Below, piece after piece: positions 46,101 to 55,189 of a stretch of DNA of 64,000 nucleotides (the stretch's first letter is position 1; every line of letters starts with the position of its first letter). Position numbers and translations under genes: made by a program. The notes beneath the pieces are model-generated. The model was given only the letters and a program-made list of their open reading frames with translations. It had not been told where the DNA came from and did not search any database. Source of the stretch: Saprospiraceae bacterium (lineage in GTDB: Bacteria > Bacteroidota > Bacteroidia > Chitinophagales > Saprospiraceae); the NCBI GenBank assembly GCA_016710265.1, contig JADJJL010000007.1, positions 248,001 through 312,000 on the forward strand, in the 5' to 3' direction.

Positions 46101-46389
46101 TCACCGAGCAGTTACTAAAAGTAATGCTAATGGTAACACTTCCTCCTTCCGTTACAAATGCCCACCAACCAGTATTATGAGGTGCACCACCACTTGGGCA
46201 AAGCGGAGAACAACCAGTCGGGTTTGAATAATCCACATTTGAGCAACAATAACCATTCACTTCAGCCAATGAACACAAAACACTAGCATCTGCACAATCA
46301 TCAGCAGCAGGTGGTGTGCATTGTGCATTTAGATTTTGTAAAATCCCAATGCAAAAAAACACTAAAAAAGGTATAAACCTATTTTTCAT
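40726..46389 (-). CDS. Giant adhesin-like protein (paralogue 2), T9SS sorting domain frameshifted
   Basis: 1887 aa. Architecture is the same as paralogue 1: signal peptide ending LNAQ, Cys-rich N-terminal domain, three modules of about 280 aa, three LTC/GC Ig-like repeats and a SprB-like repeat. The sorting domain starts normally (WPTAISPNGDVTNDFFNVYG), but after FKGE the frame shifts and ends SIAWCICILCRG. The intact frame would continue RALPGVYVFY to a TAA at 40668, as in paralogue 1. The cause is (CT)3 at 40763-40768 against (CT)4 at 34698-34705. As written, the protein should not be recognised by T9SS. A TATCTTTA -7-like box lies at 46450-46457. Confidence 0.85.
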   Translation of the reverse strand: MKNRFIPFLVFFCIGILQNLNAQCTPPAADDCADASVLCSLAEVNGYCCSNVDYSNPTGCSPLCPSGGAPHNTGWWAFVTEGGSVTISITFSNCSVNGTGVQMGIWGDCSCSESIVCNPACNGPGSYSLSGSLAACKTYYLFVDGCSGDVCDFCLTTSGGNAPMLPPLGNLMGLRDVCVGACNIRYTVNTGGSCEPVYEWTLDGSEVGAGTGEVTLDFPTEGDFVLCVTAYIGNPQSGSICDQEGPVCITIKARPIADRLAPKSTLCLEQTPYRWHSNTITASGEYKQQFTDRATCCKYDSVKEFIVLEAPEPPTVYYLGCIGDTYIDPLTRVTFANCQFEQVVNLPKSTDPWRCDSSYKLNAIFLNYNVQFREYCAGGVIIVEGRPVDRTIACGNSGLSQDLQYKWYLKSDFSKRAIGNDERLEVDKKDEYCLELTVVATFGDQAKTCVFDFCEQWDEDQFKPYKVCPKGDVLVCEGKTGIYFIDTILPQGIFLHNWVVSGGTILTPKGGIDTTTIEVLWNGGAPVGQVCYNYVSNCGDSEECCIDVTIAPAPAPKAGPDEGICGLSNRFKGQRDRGGTWTQISGPNANIADPTDPNSNVSVNSYGSYTFVYSEFYLGCIGSDTVTLLFNDDPAKGPVTYICNANNKDFTYNFEVTGGRKNYTIIKGNGTINQTTGIYTSGIILNLTKDTVIVRDVNGCEFTFIHDYECKCTNSIGVVQRENLRLCEDELVTIKYDKTFEILDQTPKDTVIFFIHSIDTNALGSRLRNISNLTFGFDPSFMVFGQTYYVSAILGRTDNRGWIDAVKGCSRTEGPTAFTFYEIPRPSAGPDESICDFEIDLNGIKSLTQSTISWTEINGKAVLFSNGNNQQTRVTALDGYGTYTFRITENNSDVCITSDVIQITFNENPEIEGVEPKCVFFGAPGSTDGKFIVDATIKSGLAPYTLLTPNGNLNGTQWVSDTLFSLDTFRLQVQDANGCVSELVIDLYNCNCDPIDAGILDSNLIRVCEDECVPIRSLVGELVNPAQDIAMYILHTGTFNFLNASNRLDTLTITDVICFDPSRMRLSAETYYISRIVGEDITPRDGLIDEKDPCKRISNPQTIIWEPYPLADAGRDNEVCGLNYNMSANLPFGRGNWRQLTGPSVSVIGVDTSATTGITVPSFGTYTFEWQASHYNCVRLDTMSITFLDAPEFDRLSYTFECDNVAENYRVRVNGLNGHRPSWSVLGYHKSNQLTGSFTGDTWLTGWIPQSEDFILTIRDRNNCDVDTLLGAEPCLCITQVGNLSAPRHLCKSDPVQVNYAQGVLDPNDVVRYQLIDTTSGVGNILSFNGTGSFSFDASTMQSGKTYYIYVFVGNQDPSTGNVDFGDRCIQSTVIPVSWYDNPVSAITGPTELTCRITSIQLSGTSSQSESGDPLQYNWSASQGGQVNPGQTSSSVIDITRPGTYTLEVIDPRAGCRHQTSIVVTQDIVKPNVAIGPPNVLTCDVLNVDLNGSGSSQGPIYTARWTSSNPITGANNYTANVGVPGRYVLTIENARTGCLDSLATNVSQDVALPVAAIDPKGQLTCTVNQIQLDASRSRGNSGTISRYTWSGTGVVIGGQGTSTVTIGKPGGRFIVEVKDSRNGCIDTDTIDISEVGNPLADLLIDPANPTCFGDRNGRIIINQVTDVDNMPMSNVEFSFNGGAFSTNRSYTNLGQGNYRITVRDPNGCLMERTFSLIEPTKMGIEVIRSIVVDQGNPVNVRELLVRLFGGTLVGGEYRDTLWYNLDDSIDWKSKLIYEADTTREFLITGIDSNGCEISERVRVIVRIIKDVWWPTAISPNGDVTNDFFNVYGKRVRNVKKLQVYDRWGSMVYSRQNLPDGNKNPQVGWDGTFKGESIAWCICILCRG

Positions 46390-46613
46390 ATTGATTTCGT
46401 TTTATTTATATATTAAATATTAAATTAATATCATGATTAAAAGAGCGTATAAAGATAGAACGTTTTTTTGGTTTAATTCGAGAATATAATTTGATTTAGA
46501 AAAAATGATATAGATATAAAATTACGAATATCTAAATTTCTCAAAAACAGATTAATACGAATTTACATACCAATATACGTTTCACATTGTTCTAGACCCT
46601 TTCAAAACAAAAA

Positions 46614-46626
46614 ATGCTGCCTGCAT
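46614..46626 (-). terminator. Weak possible terminator of the 1647-aa gene
   Basis: On the reverse strand ATGC-AGGCA-GCAT is followed directly by six T. The stem is only 4 bp, so termination efficiency is doubtful. It lies 22 bp past the stop codon. Confidence 0.3.
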
Positions 46627-46647
46627 AGTAAGGATTGCATTAAATTT

Positions 46648-49600
46648 TTAACGAATTATCGTAAAATGGCCAGATCTAGTCAATTTTTCACCGGCCGAAC
46701 TATCAAAATCGATATGAAAAACATAAACTCCAGGCAAACATGGATTACCTTGGACTGAGCCATCCCAGAATATTTTGTGGTCAATAGTTTGTGCATTATT
46801 AATCTGATAGAGCCTATTTCCCCATCGGTCAAAAATGGAAAATTCATTGACCATTAAAACAGATTCATCTAACAAAATGTAAAAATCATCATTCACTAAA
46901 TCACCATTGGGACTAAATGCATTTGGCCAATAAACTGTAACTTCCTTTGTAATGGTAATTTTCACTAGATCAGATGCCAAACAACCATTTGTATCCTCGA
47001 CCATTACATGGTATTCTATATCATAATCAGGTTTAGAGATGGTTGATAAACAAGTAATACAACCTAAAAAATCTGAAGGTGACCATAAAATTGATCTAAG
47101 AGCTATACTATCCTTATTGATCAAAGCTTTTAGTCTAACACTACTTCCGAAACTAATGGTTGTATCACTTGCAACTTTTAAAGTTAAAGGAAATGTAGCA
47201 GAAATAAATATACTTGTGTCGTAACTACAAGCTCTAGAATCTCTAATATAAACTTTCTGGTAACCTGGTGGTAAATCTTTCCAATTAGAAACACTTGAAT
47301 AATTTAAACTGTCCAATGAAAAATAAAAAGGCAGATTCCCTCCAACCACATTAGTAACTTCAAGCAACGAATTATCATTTTCTAGACACAAATCTTGTTC
47401 AAGATTTAGATCTACTGCCAGGATCGGTTGTGGAATTCTTGTTAAGTCAATTTCTCTCATGGACTCGCAACCATTTACTTTACCGGTCATGCTAAGAAAA
47501 TAACGGCCACCTTGCTTAACGATTGTTTTGCTAGAATCTATCCTATCCAAAAATTGACCTCCAAAACTAGTCCATAGGAAAATAAAATTTGAATCAGGAC
47601 TACTAAAATTTGCTTGAATCCTAATTGGTGAATCCTGACAATTTAAGGAATCTAGGACAAGCAATTCAAAGATAGGTGACATTGTATCAATCCCTATGGT
47701 TATGGAGTCTGACAAAATACAGCCATTTTTTAATAACTTTACTTGATAATAAAATAATCCCGATTGAGTGGTTGTCAAAGAATTTCCATTTACTACTGAA
47801 GCATCTGGTAATATCCATGTGCTTGCAATTGTATCGGTAGAATTTAGTAGTATTCTATTGCTTTGGTTAAAACAATTAATAGAATCATACTGTATGGAGA
47901 CAATAGGTAAACTTGTATCAGCTACCACCCTGAAAATTGTATCAATTTTACAAAAGTTTGATCCTTCTATTTCAATTTGATAATCGCCAGGTTTGTTGAG
48001 AATAATAGGTAAAATATTAGATTGAATACTGGTATCAGTGCCTGTAATCTTATAGGAAGGATTAGAATTCGTGGTACTCCAATTAATTTCCACCAATGGA
48101 TGATCGCATGAAAAAGTATCTACAATAAAGGAAGAAAACTGCAATGTGGTATCGTAAAATATTATGATTGAATCCATTCCAGAACAACCAAATTGATTGG
48201 TTAAAGTAGCAATATACTTTCCAGCATCTGGGTTTTTTATTATACTATCAGATGAAAACATGCCATTTGGCAAAACCCAAGTGATTGAAGATCCAAATTG
48301 AGCATTAATTAATGACAAGGATGCGTTTCCTTTGGTTAGGCAATTAAAAATTGAATCCGAAAAAAATATAATTGGAGGAGTCGTAAAATCATGAACAAAA
48401 ATAGAATCTACAGTTATGCAATCCGATAAATTTTTAGCAATGGCGATATGCCAACCAGGGATAGTGGTTAAAATGGATTGAGCAGAATCCTCCGATTGAT
48501 CTGGCCTAATAATTCTGTAACTCAAATTATTCATTGCACTTAATATGCGAACTTGTGCAACTGGGTTAAAACAAGTTATTGAATCTGCAAACAGTCGAAA
48601 GGAAGGTTTATCTGTAGATGACTCCACCAAAACAGAATCATAAACTTGACATCCATTTTCTGATACGATTTTGAAACGATACATGCCCAGAAATTCTGAT
48701 TGAAAAGAGGCACCTAATATGGTATCTCCATTGGGTAAATACCATTGCACTTCATCATTAATATCTACTGAAGTAAGCCTAATCAATGCCATGGAACGTG
48801 AGCAAGTTACTGAATCTATTTCTATTTGAAAAACAGGAGTAACTGTATCAATTGGAATATCAACAGAATCGAATTTGACACAGCCATTTCTGGACGAAAT
48901 CACATTCAAATAATAAACTCCAGGAATTGTGATATCAATTTTATCAAGATTGGAACGAAAAAAAGCAGGCCCTGTCCAAAGTATTGAGTCGTTGACCGAA
49001 TTACCATTTAATTGAAGAGTAACCGAAGAATTTTTACAATTTAATGTATCTCCAATGATTGAATCAAATGGGGCAATAGTATCTTTGACAATAAAAATGG
49101 TGCGTTTGGTTTGACAACCATTTGCTGCAATAATGGTCACTTCATAAAAGCCAGCTTCACTAACAAAAGGACTTTTAAGATTTGTTGTAAAACTATCCGG
49201 TCCTACCCAATTAAAATTAATTCCCAAAACACTTGAAGTATTAATCTGTACTGAATCTGTGTTACAATTTAATGTGTCCGCTTCAAGCGTTACATCTGGC
49301 CTACTATTGTCTTCACTTACCAAAACGGAATCTACCGAAATACATCCATTACTGTTTCTTAAATAAAGTTTATACCATCCTACTTCTCGAACCCAAGGTT
49401 CCAACAAATTTGATGAAAAATTATTTCCAAGCCAAAAAATAGAATCTGGAACTGCACCATTTGGGAACACTTGAACTCTCAACTGTACCGAATCCGATAA
49501 ACACGTTAAATTATCAACTGAAATGCTTGATGCAAGTGTAGATTTTTGTTCAAAAACATCAATAGAATCAAAAACTAGACAATCATTGTAATCTGTGACG

Positions 49601-51591
49601 GTTACAAAATATCGACCTTGCAGATATACTTGAGCATCCAATTCACTTGATTGAAAAGATCCAGGTCCTGTCCATTCAATTTCTTTAAATGCCTTGTCAA
49701 AAGTACTTCTAATCTCTACAATTGAATCATTACAGTTTAATGTATCCGTATCTAAAATCAAGGTCAAATCTGATTTTTGATGGCTTAAAACAAAATCCAT
49801 AATTGAAACACATCCATTTATCCCTAGCATTTTAAGACTGTAATTGCCTTCCATCTTCAAATAAGGGTTTCTAATAGTCGAATAAAAAGAATTAGGCCCA
49901 AACCACTCTAATGATAAAAAGGAATCAACTGCTTGCCAGGCAATAATTATAGAATCCACTGAACAAGGCTTTTCAATATTTTGAATCAAGAATCTAGGTG
50001 GAATGCTATCAATTGGGACTAAAATTGATCGATTTACTTTACACCCAAGTGAATCTTGTACGGTCACAAAATAAATTCCTGGAACTGCTGTCATAAAGCG
50101 GTCATTCATTGAAATGACCTGATTATTCTGATCCCGCCACTCCCAAATAGGGTTTTGAATATTACTATTTGCAGCTATAGTCACGATATTCTGATCACAA
50201 GTAATTGTGTCAATATCAATATTCAATTCTGGAACATCGCTAATTTTCTTAACCAGAATGCTTATTGAATCTTTACATAACCCCTCCTCTAATAACAAAG
50301 TATAAGCACCATCTTTACTTACTTTTGCCATCCTAACATTACTGGTATCTGCCAAATTACCATCTATCGTATTCCAATAGAATCTTGTATTTAATCCGGT
50401 CAGAGATCCAGAGGCATCAAGAATTATGGTGTCTTTATTACATGTTATTTCATCTATTGGCAAAAGTATATTTGCCTTCAGTTGAACTGTCGTTAAATGA
50501 TACCTTACAATTGAGTCACAACCAAATTCATTTAAAAAATTTAGTTGATAAGTCCCATCCATAAAAAAATTACTCCCAAAAATTGTCAATGTATCGCCTC
50601 TACAAATGGTAATATATTGATCTTGAGGTGTAGGATTTTTATGGATAAATACATCCATACAGTTTTTAGAAAACTCAGCACAAATTCCTTTAGAATTTAA
50701 AATTACATCTGCCCGAATTTTACTTACCCTTGAAATCCCTACACGCAATGAAAGTGCAGTAGAGTCAGAAGTGAGGTAGGACAGTCCACAAATCCTATAT
50801 TCTCCTTCTCCATAAAGGCTTAAATCAGGTTTATTGCTTATTTGCAACAAACTATCATTCCTTGAAACTAAATAGGCAAAAGAGTATAAGCTGGAATCCG
50901 GCTTATAATTTTGCTGACTAATCCAATCTAAGCATTTAAGGGAATCATTACCAATACAAAAATGAGTCTCAGTTCGCTCAAAATAACCTGCGTTTGGGCT
51001 ACAAGACAAGCAAGAAGTATTTTTTATATCGCAAAATAAGAGGCATACTTGATGTACTTGACCTGTTTGAAACTTTTGATGATCAATGATTTCCAAATTC
51101 CACACACCGTTCACTGGTCCAGAATTAAAATCTTCCAGACAACCTAAATTTGGGTAATAAGTGCCATTGTAAAATTGCCCAAAAACGCCCCAAGATTGTA
51201 AATTGCTCCATTTGGAAATATACCCTGGATCAGGAATGGCCTGATCAGCACAATTAATAAATTTAACATCCCATCTTGAAAAGAAAGTAAATCCTGAATT
51301 GCCACTAGGACCAATTAGATCAACTCTTTGGCCTGAAGGGGAGACAAGCGTCATAGTAAGATCACCAATGTATTTGTGATCAAATCTAATACGAACTCCG
51401 CACAATCCTTGTGCAGGGGAAGCTAAATCGTTATTTATAGCTCCTGAGACATTAATTCTGAGTGTTTTAGAGTTCTGGTCTTCTATCACAAAAGTACTGT
51501 CAAGGCAACACCATTGAGCATTCATGTTGCAAACTGCAAGAGACAGTATACAAAGTAAATAATATTTATATTTCAAAAAATTTTGAACCAT
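46648..51591 (-). CDS. Giant T9SS type B cargo protein with P-domain and 13 beta repeats
   Basis: 1647 aa. After a signal peptide (about 1-25) comes a proprotein-convertase P-domain-like region (about 40-190, GVRIRFDHKYIGDLTMTLVS, GPVNGVWNLEIIDHQ). From about 380 to 1390 there are 13 repeats of roughly 75-80 aa, each opening with a C-bearing D-[ST]-x-x-C type element (DTLNC, DSITC, DSVTC) and most closing with an NGC before a DS motif. The C-terminal sorting domain is WPNAFSPNGDLVNDDFYILL ... LPGVYVFHIDF, ending TIIR. No catalytic motif is seen. A long surface fibre or adhesin is the likely role (inference). Confidence 0.85.
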   Translation of the reverse strand: MVQNFLKYKYYLLCILSLAVCNMNAQWCCLDSTFVIEDQNSKTLRINVSGAINNDLASPAQGLCGVRIRFDHKYIGDLTMTLVSPSGQRVDLIGPSGNSGFTFFSRWDVKFINCADQAIPDPGYISKWSNLQSWGVFGQFYNGTYYPNLGCLEDFNSGPVNGVWNLEIIDHQKFQTGQVHQVCLLFCDIKNTSCLSCSPNAGYFERTETHFCIGNDSLKCLDWISQQNYKPDSSLYSFAYLVSRNDSLLQISNKPDLSLYGEGEYRICGLSYLTSDSTALSLRVGISRVSKIRADVILNSKGICAEFSKNCMDVFIHKNPTPQDQYITICRGDTLTIFGSNFFMDGTYQLNFLNEFGCDSIVRYHLTTVQLKANILLPIDEITCNKDTIILDASGSLTGLNTRFYWNTIDGNLADTSNVRMAKVSKDGAYTLLLEEGLCKDSISILVKKISDVPELNIDIDTITCDQNIVTIAANSNIQNPIWEWRDQNNQVISMNDRFMTAVPGIYFVTVQDSLGCKVNRSILVPIDSIPPRFLIQNIEKPCSVDSIIIAWQAVDSFLSLEWFGPNSFYSTIRNPYLKMEGNYSLKMLGINGCVSIMDFVLSHQKSDLTLILDTDTLNCNDSIVEIRSTFDKAFKEIEWTGPGSFQSSELDAQVYLQGRYFVTVTDYNDCLVFDSIDVFEQKSTLASSISVDNLTCLSDSVQLRVQVFPNGAVPDSIFWLGNNFSSNLLEPWVREVGWYKLYLRNSNGCISVDSVLVSEDNSRPDVTLEADTLNCNTDSVQINTSSVLGINFNWVGPDSFTTNLKSPFVSEAGFYEVTIIAANGCQTKRTIFIVKDTIAPFDSIIGDTLNCKNSSVTLQLNGNSVNDSILWTGPAFFRSNLDKIDITIPGVYYLNVISSRNGCVKFDSVDIPIDTVTPVFQIEIDSVTCSRSMALIRLTSVDINDEVQWYLPNGDTILGASFQSEFLGMYRFKIVSENGCQVYDSVLVESSTDKPSFRLFADSITCFNPVAQVRILSAMNNLSYRIIRPDQSEDSAQSILTTIPGWHIAIAKNLSDCITVDSIFVHDFTTPPIIFFSDSIFNCLTKGNASLSLINAQFGSSITWVLPNGMFSSDSIIKNPDAGKYIATLTNQFGCSGMDSIIIFYDTTLQFSSFIVDTFSCDHPLVEINWSTTNSNPSYKITGTDTSIQSNILPIILNKPGDYQIEIEGSNFCKIDTIFRVVADTSLPIVSIQYDSINCFNQSNRILLNSTDTIASTWILPDASVVNGNSLTTTQSGLFYYQVKLLKNGCILSDSITIGIDTMSPIFELLVLDSLNCQDSPIRIQANFSSPDSNFIFLWTSFGGQFLDRIDSSKTIVKQGGRYFLSMTGKVNGCESMREIDLTRIPQPILAVDLNLEQDLCLENDNSLLEVTNVVGGNLPFYFSLDSLNYSSVSNWKDLPPGYQKVYIRDSRACSYDTSIFISATFPLTLKVASDTTISFGSSVRLKALINKDSIALRSILWSPSDFLGCITCLSTISKPDYDIEYHVMVEDTNGCLASDLVKITITKEVTVYWPNAFSPNGDLVNDDFYILLDESVLMVNEFSIFDRWGNRLYQINNAQTIDHKIFWDGSVQGNPCLPGVYVFHIDFDSSAGEKLTRSGHFTIIR

Positions 51592-51791
51592 GTGGGAAAT
51601 CCAAATTTAAACAATTCCATCTTGTTTCAAGAATTAGAACCCAAACCGATGATAAACAAGTTTATATACCATCAAGTTTAATTTGCTTTTAAACCAGCTT
51701 CTTAATCAATGACCAGTTGCTTATCATAAAACTAAATATTCATGGAATATAGTATGATGACCCCTTTAAGAGTAAAAATGTTGCATTAAAA

Positions 51792-51821
51792 AAGCCTCAA
51801 GGTAAATGTACCAAGAGGCTT
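51792..51821 (-). terminator. Terminator of the metalloprotease gene
   Basis: The stem AAGCCTC/GAGGCTT, extended by GGTA/TACC across a 2-by-2 internal mismatch, lies 25 bp past the stop codon. On the reverse strand it runs into six T. The spacer 51592-51845 holds this terminator and otherwise no gene. Confidence 0.8.
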
Positions 51822-51845
51822 AAAAATGATATATGTATCTTATTA

Positions 51846-54800
51846 CTATCGGACTACCACCAATCTGGTGGTAAATTGTTTTATTCCATCATTGATACTA
51901 ACCACATAAACTCCTGCATTTATAAGACTAATATCAATATCCTGGTTGAAAACTGTACTTGGCTTTCCACTTATATCCATGACTAATTTTCCTGTTAGAT
52001 CCATCAATTTTACATTAACTTTATCACAACTATAAGCCTTATCATTTTTAATAAAGAACGATTGATTTGCTGGATTCGGTTGGATCGTATAGAAATTGCC
52101 TTCTTGATCTAAAGAATATCTTTCTTCCAAAACGCTACCCAATTGATCTTCGTCTAAAATAGTGGCTGTATTCTTGTTCTTTTTTCTAGACTTATCAGGA
52201 CACATAACAGGGGATAAAACCGTAACGTGGGCAATTTTAATCAAGAAATTCTCTCCATTTGAATTTTTAACAGTCAATTTCACAGTATTACGGCCTGCAA
52301 AAGGGTAATAAATCACAGGATTTTTTTCAGTAGATGTACTAGGAATGCCATTTTCAAATTGCCAAGCCCAATCAAACACATCTATGGAAGATAAATCAAA
52401 ATAGTCAAGTTTATCTCCAGCACAAATCTCAGTTTGTGAAGAAAAATTAACTCTTGGTATTAATAAAACTGCTATTTGTCTCTTTATTTCAACAGTACCA
52501 CATTCATTGGTTACTTTCAAGATTACTTCATAATCATTTTCAGCCTTATAAATGTGAGTTGGGTTCATTTCGGTACTTTTCTCACCATCTCCAAAACTCC
52601 ATTCGTAGTTATCTCCATAAAGTGACCCATTGTTAAAATAAACTGAAAGCCCAGTTATTGAGGTCTGATAATCAGCAGTTGGGAATGCAGAAACATTGAC
52701 GAAAGATAATTCTTTATAAGCGACCGTGTCCGATCCATCAATGGCCAACAAACTAACATCATACATTCCTGGTTGAGTATAACTCACCTCAGGTTCAAAA
52801 TCAGTACTTGAAGAAGGCGTGCCTCCAGGGAAATTCCAAATATAACTTTTAGCTCCTGTGGAAGCATTAACAAATTTTACATTAAAAGGAGCACATCCTT
52901 GAGAATTGGCTAAAGTGAATCTTGAGGACAATTTATTGAGAATTTCAATTTCTTGACATAGTGTATCTTTTCCACATTTATTTTTAACTGTTAAGCAGAC
53001 ATTATACTTACCTGGTCCAGAAAAAACATGTTCTGGGTTTTTTTCGATACTTTTTTTGCCATCTCCAAAATTCCAAAAACTAGAATCTGCATCAATGGTT
53101 GCATTATTAAATTTAACCAAATTTCCCACCGGAGGGTCATGGCTAAATTCAGAAATTGGAATAGAATCTGCTTTTACATATTTCGAGATTGATCTAACCT
53201 CTGCATAACCTGCATTTTTTGCAGTTAATTTTACATCAAATTCTCCTTTATTTTCATAAACAATCACTGGGTCCTTCAGTTTTGAAGCTGCCGGTGAACC
53301 CCCTGGAAATTCCCAATCGAAACTTGTGGCATTCGGTGATGAAAGATTCTTATATTTTACGGTAAATTTTGCACAGCCTTGCTGGACATCCGAAGTAAAA
53401 TCAGCTGATACCGGAGAAGTCACCACGATCCTTACAAGTCTTGTGGAAGAACCACAACGATTGGAAAGAATTAACTCAAGATTATAAGTTCCATCCGCAG
53501 CATATTCATGATATGGTAGTTCTTCAGTTGAAGTATTCCCGTCACCAAATTTCCACAAATAATCTTCCCCAAAAGTTTGGATTACATTTACAATTTGTAA
53601 TTCTCTTTGATTTAAGGTATAATCATATCTCACCAAAGTTGGTTTTTGATCTACCTCTATATAATCCTGATAAGTGACCGTATTATTTCCAAATGAGTTG
53701 GTTGCTTTCAAAGTAACAGCATATAATCCTCTAGTTGAATAATTAACCATTGGATTCTGAGCTGTGGATGTGGAAGGACTCCCTCCAGGAAAGGTCCAAA
53801 GCCAAGATGTTGGTGTATTAGTCGATAAATCTGTAAAATTTACCTTTCCTACTGCACAAACAAACAAAGGATTTCCAGTAAACTCGGCTTCAGGTGGTTG
53901 ACCACCTGAACATGCACCCAAACATCCTCTGGTTGGTAAATATGAATTTATTGCGGCAATAGAGGCAGGTGACCATGTATTAGAATTATTAACTGCTGGC
54001 GCCATAATATAAGGTGTACCAGATCCGTCATGACCGCAATTAAAATTATGACCCAATTCATGTGCTTGAAGAACTCTTAAGCTAGATGGACCTCCTCCAA
54101 AATCACTGCAAACATTGTATCTAGAATTGGTACAAAGCGCACCCACCCAAGCTAAACCTATGGCGCCAGAAGTGTACTTTCTGGTCCATGCAGTAGCTAC
54201 GGCATAACCTGCACCATATCCTCCGGAATTTGCCCAAGTTCTATGTACATCAAGATGGGTATTAATATTGTTTACATTATTCCATGGATCCTGCGCTGTA
54301 GTAGTGGGCACGAATGTGGCAGTAACTCCAAACTCAACTTGGTGTGCAAACTCATCGTCATAATTGGTTTGAACATTGTTCAAAACTCCAATCATAAAAG
54401 CTTCAGCTTGAGGCACTCCACCTTTATTGTCATGAATCGTTTTATCTGCACCCAAAGCAATATCCACGGTATAACATGCCGATCTGTTTCCAATTGCAGG
54501 TGGATCAGAAATCAATTCATGATCTGCTAAATGAAGATGCTTTTTATATTCATCATATCCACAACCCACATTGGAATTTGGCTTCACATTCTTTTCACTG
54601 TAAATCAAAATCTGCCCTGGTAAGGCGGTAGGATCCAAATAACTTAGAGGCTCATAAAAATATTTCTCGCCAGCGTCATCAATATAGCCGTATAAAAAAT
54701 TATCTGATATAGTCATACAAGACAAGCCACCTCTTGGATTTTTTAAATTGGCTTTAAAGGTTCTTAAATTTTTGTTGCGAGGTAATTTTTGCTTACCTTC

Positions 54801-55091
54801 GTCCGTTGCTTTGGTTAAAAAATAGTGTTCTTTAAAAATATCAAATTCAAACAAAACCAAATCCCAATCTTGTTTTGGGGTTGTAATTCTCATGTTCTTT
54901 ACTGAAGCACGCGTATTTAAGGAAGTCTGCATAGATTTGATATCCAATTGTACTATTTCGTAATCCGTAAAAAGAGCATCCAATTTGGCTCTATTTTGAT
55001 ACTCAACAGGTTGACCGATAAAATCCTGCGCAAATAAACTTAGGTTAAAAATCAAAAAACTTGCAACAAAAATCAAAGATTTCATATTCAT
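51846..55091 (-). CDS. Secreted reprolysin-like metalloprotease with PKD domains, T9SS type A cargo
   Basis: 1081 aa. There is a signal peptide (1-21) and a propeptide (about 22-200). The M12B-like catalytic domain (about 205-395) has the zinc site HELGHNFNCGH at about residue 343 and a likely Met-turn at YIMAP. Roughly six PKD-like domains follow (for example FTDLSTNTPTSWLWTFPGG). The C-terminus is a T9SS type A sorting domain (IQPNPANQSFFIKND ... GVYVVSINDG, ending LVVVR). It probably degrades extracellular protein. It neighbours three giant T9SS cargo genes, but it has its own -7 box and terminator. Confidence 0.9.
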   Translation of the reverse strand: MNMKSLIFVASFLIFNLSLFAQDFIGQPVEYQNRAKLDALFTDYEIVQLDIKSMQTSLNTRASVKNMRITTPKQDWDLVLFEFDIFKEHYFLTKATDEGKQKLPRNKNLRTFKANLKNPRGGLSCMTISDNFLYGYIDDAGEKYFYEPLSYLDPTALPGQILIYSEKNVKPNSNVGCGYDEYKKHLHLADHELISDPPAIGNRSACYTVDIALGADKTIHDNKGGVPQAEAFMIGVLNNVQTNYDDEFAHQVEFGVTATFVPTTTAQDPWNNVNNINTHLDVHRTWANSGGYGAGYAVATAWTRKYTSGAIGLAWVGALCTNSRYNVCSDFGGGPSSLRVLQAHELGHNFNCGHDGSGTPYIMAPAVNNSNTWSPASIAAINSYLPTRGCLGACSGGQPPEAEFTGNPLFVCAVGKVNFTDLSTNTPTSWLWTFPGGSPSTSTAQNPMVNYSTRGLYAVTLKATNSFGNNTVTYQDYIEVDQKPTLVRYDYTLNQRELQIVNVIQTFGEDYLWKFGDGNTSTEELPYHEYAADGTYNLELILSNRCGSSTRLVRIVVTSPVSADFTSDVQQGCAKFTVKYKNLSSPNATSFDWEFPGGSPAASKLKDPVIVYENKGEFDVKLTAKNAGYAEVRSISKYVKADSIPISEFSHDPPVGNLVKFNNATIDADSSFWNFGDGKKSIEKNPEHVFSGPGKYNVCLTVKNKCGKDTLCQEIEILNKLSSRFTLANSQGCAPFNVKFVNASTGAKSYIWNFPGGTPSSSTDFEPEVSYTQPGMYDVSLLAIDGSDTVAYKELSFVNVSAFPTADYQTSITGLSVYFNNGSLYGDNYEWSFGDGEKSTEMNPTHIYKAENDYEVILKVTNECGTVEIKRQIAVLLIPRVNFSSQTEICAGDKLDYFDLSSIDVFDWAWQFENGIPSTSTEKNPVIYYPFAGRNTVKLTVKNSNGENFLIKIAHVTVLSPVMCPDKSRKKNKNTATILDEDQLGSVLEERYSLDQEGNFYTIQPNPANQSFFIKNDKAYSCDKVNVKLMDLTGKLVMDISGKPSTVFNQDIDISLINAGVYVVSINDGIKQFTTRLVVVR

Positions 55092-55108
55092 TTGTTTGTA
55101 AACTTCGC

Positions 55109-55116
55109 CAAAGTTA
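55109..55116 (-). promoter_or_regulatory. -7 box of the metalloprotease gene
   Basis: On the reverse strand TAACTTTG is a perfect TAnnTTTG match, 18 bp before the start codon at 55091. No TTTG is present at the 19-bp upstream position. Confidence 0.4.
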
Positions 55117-55189
55117 ATGAAATTAATAATCTCGAATTACATTATGTGAATTTAGACAATATAATTTTTTTAATACAATATGTTATATT

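Noticed and set aside
34715..46140. Forward ORFs repeated in both adhesin genes (for example at 34715-34999 and 40760-41062)
   Set aside because: They recur only because the underlying DNA is duplicated; they are antisense to a coding frame that is clearly real.
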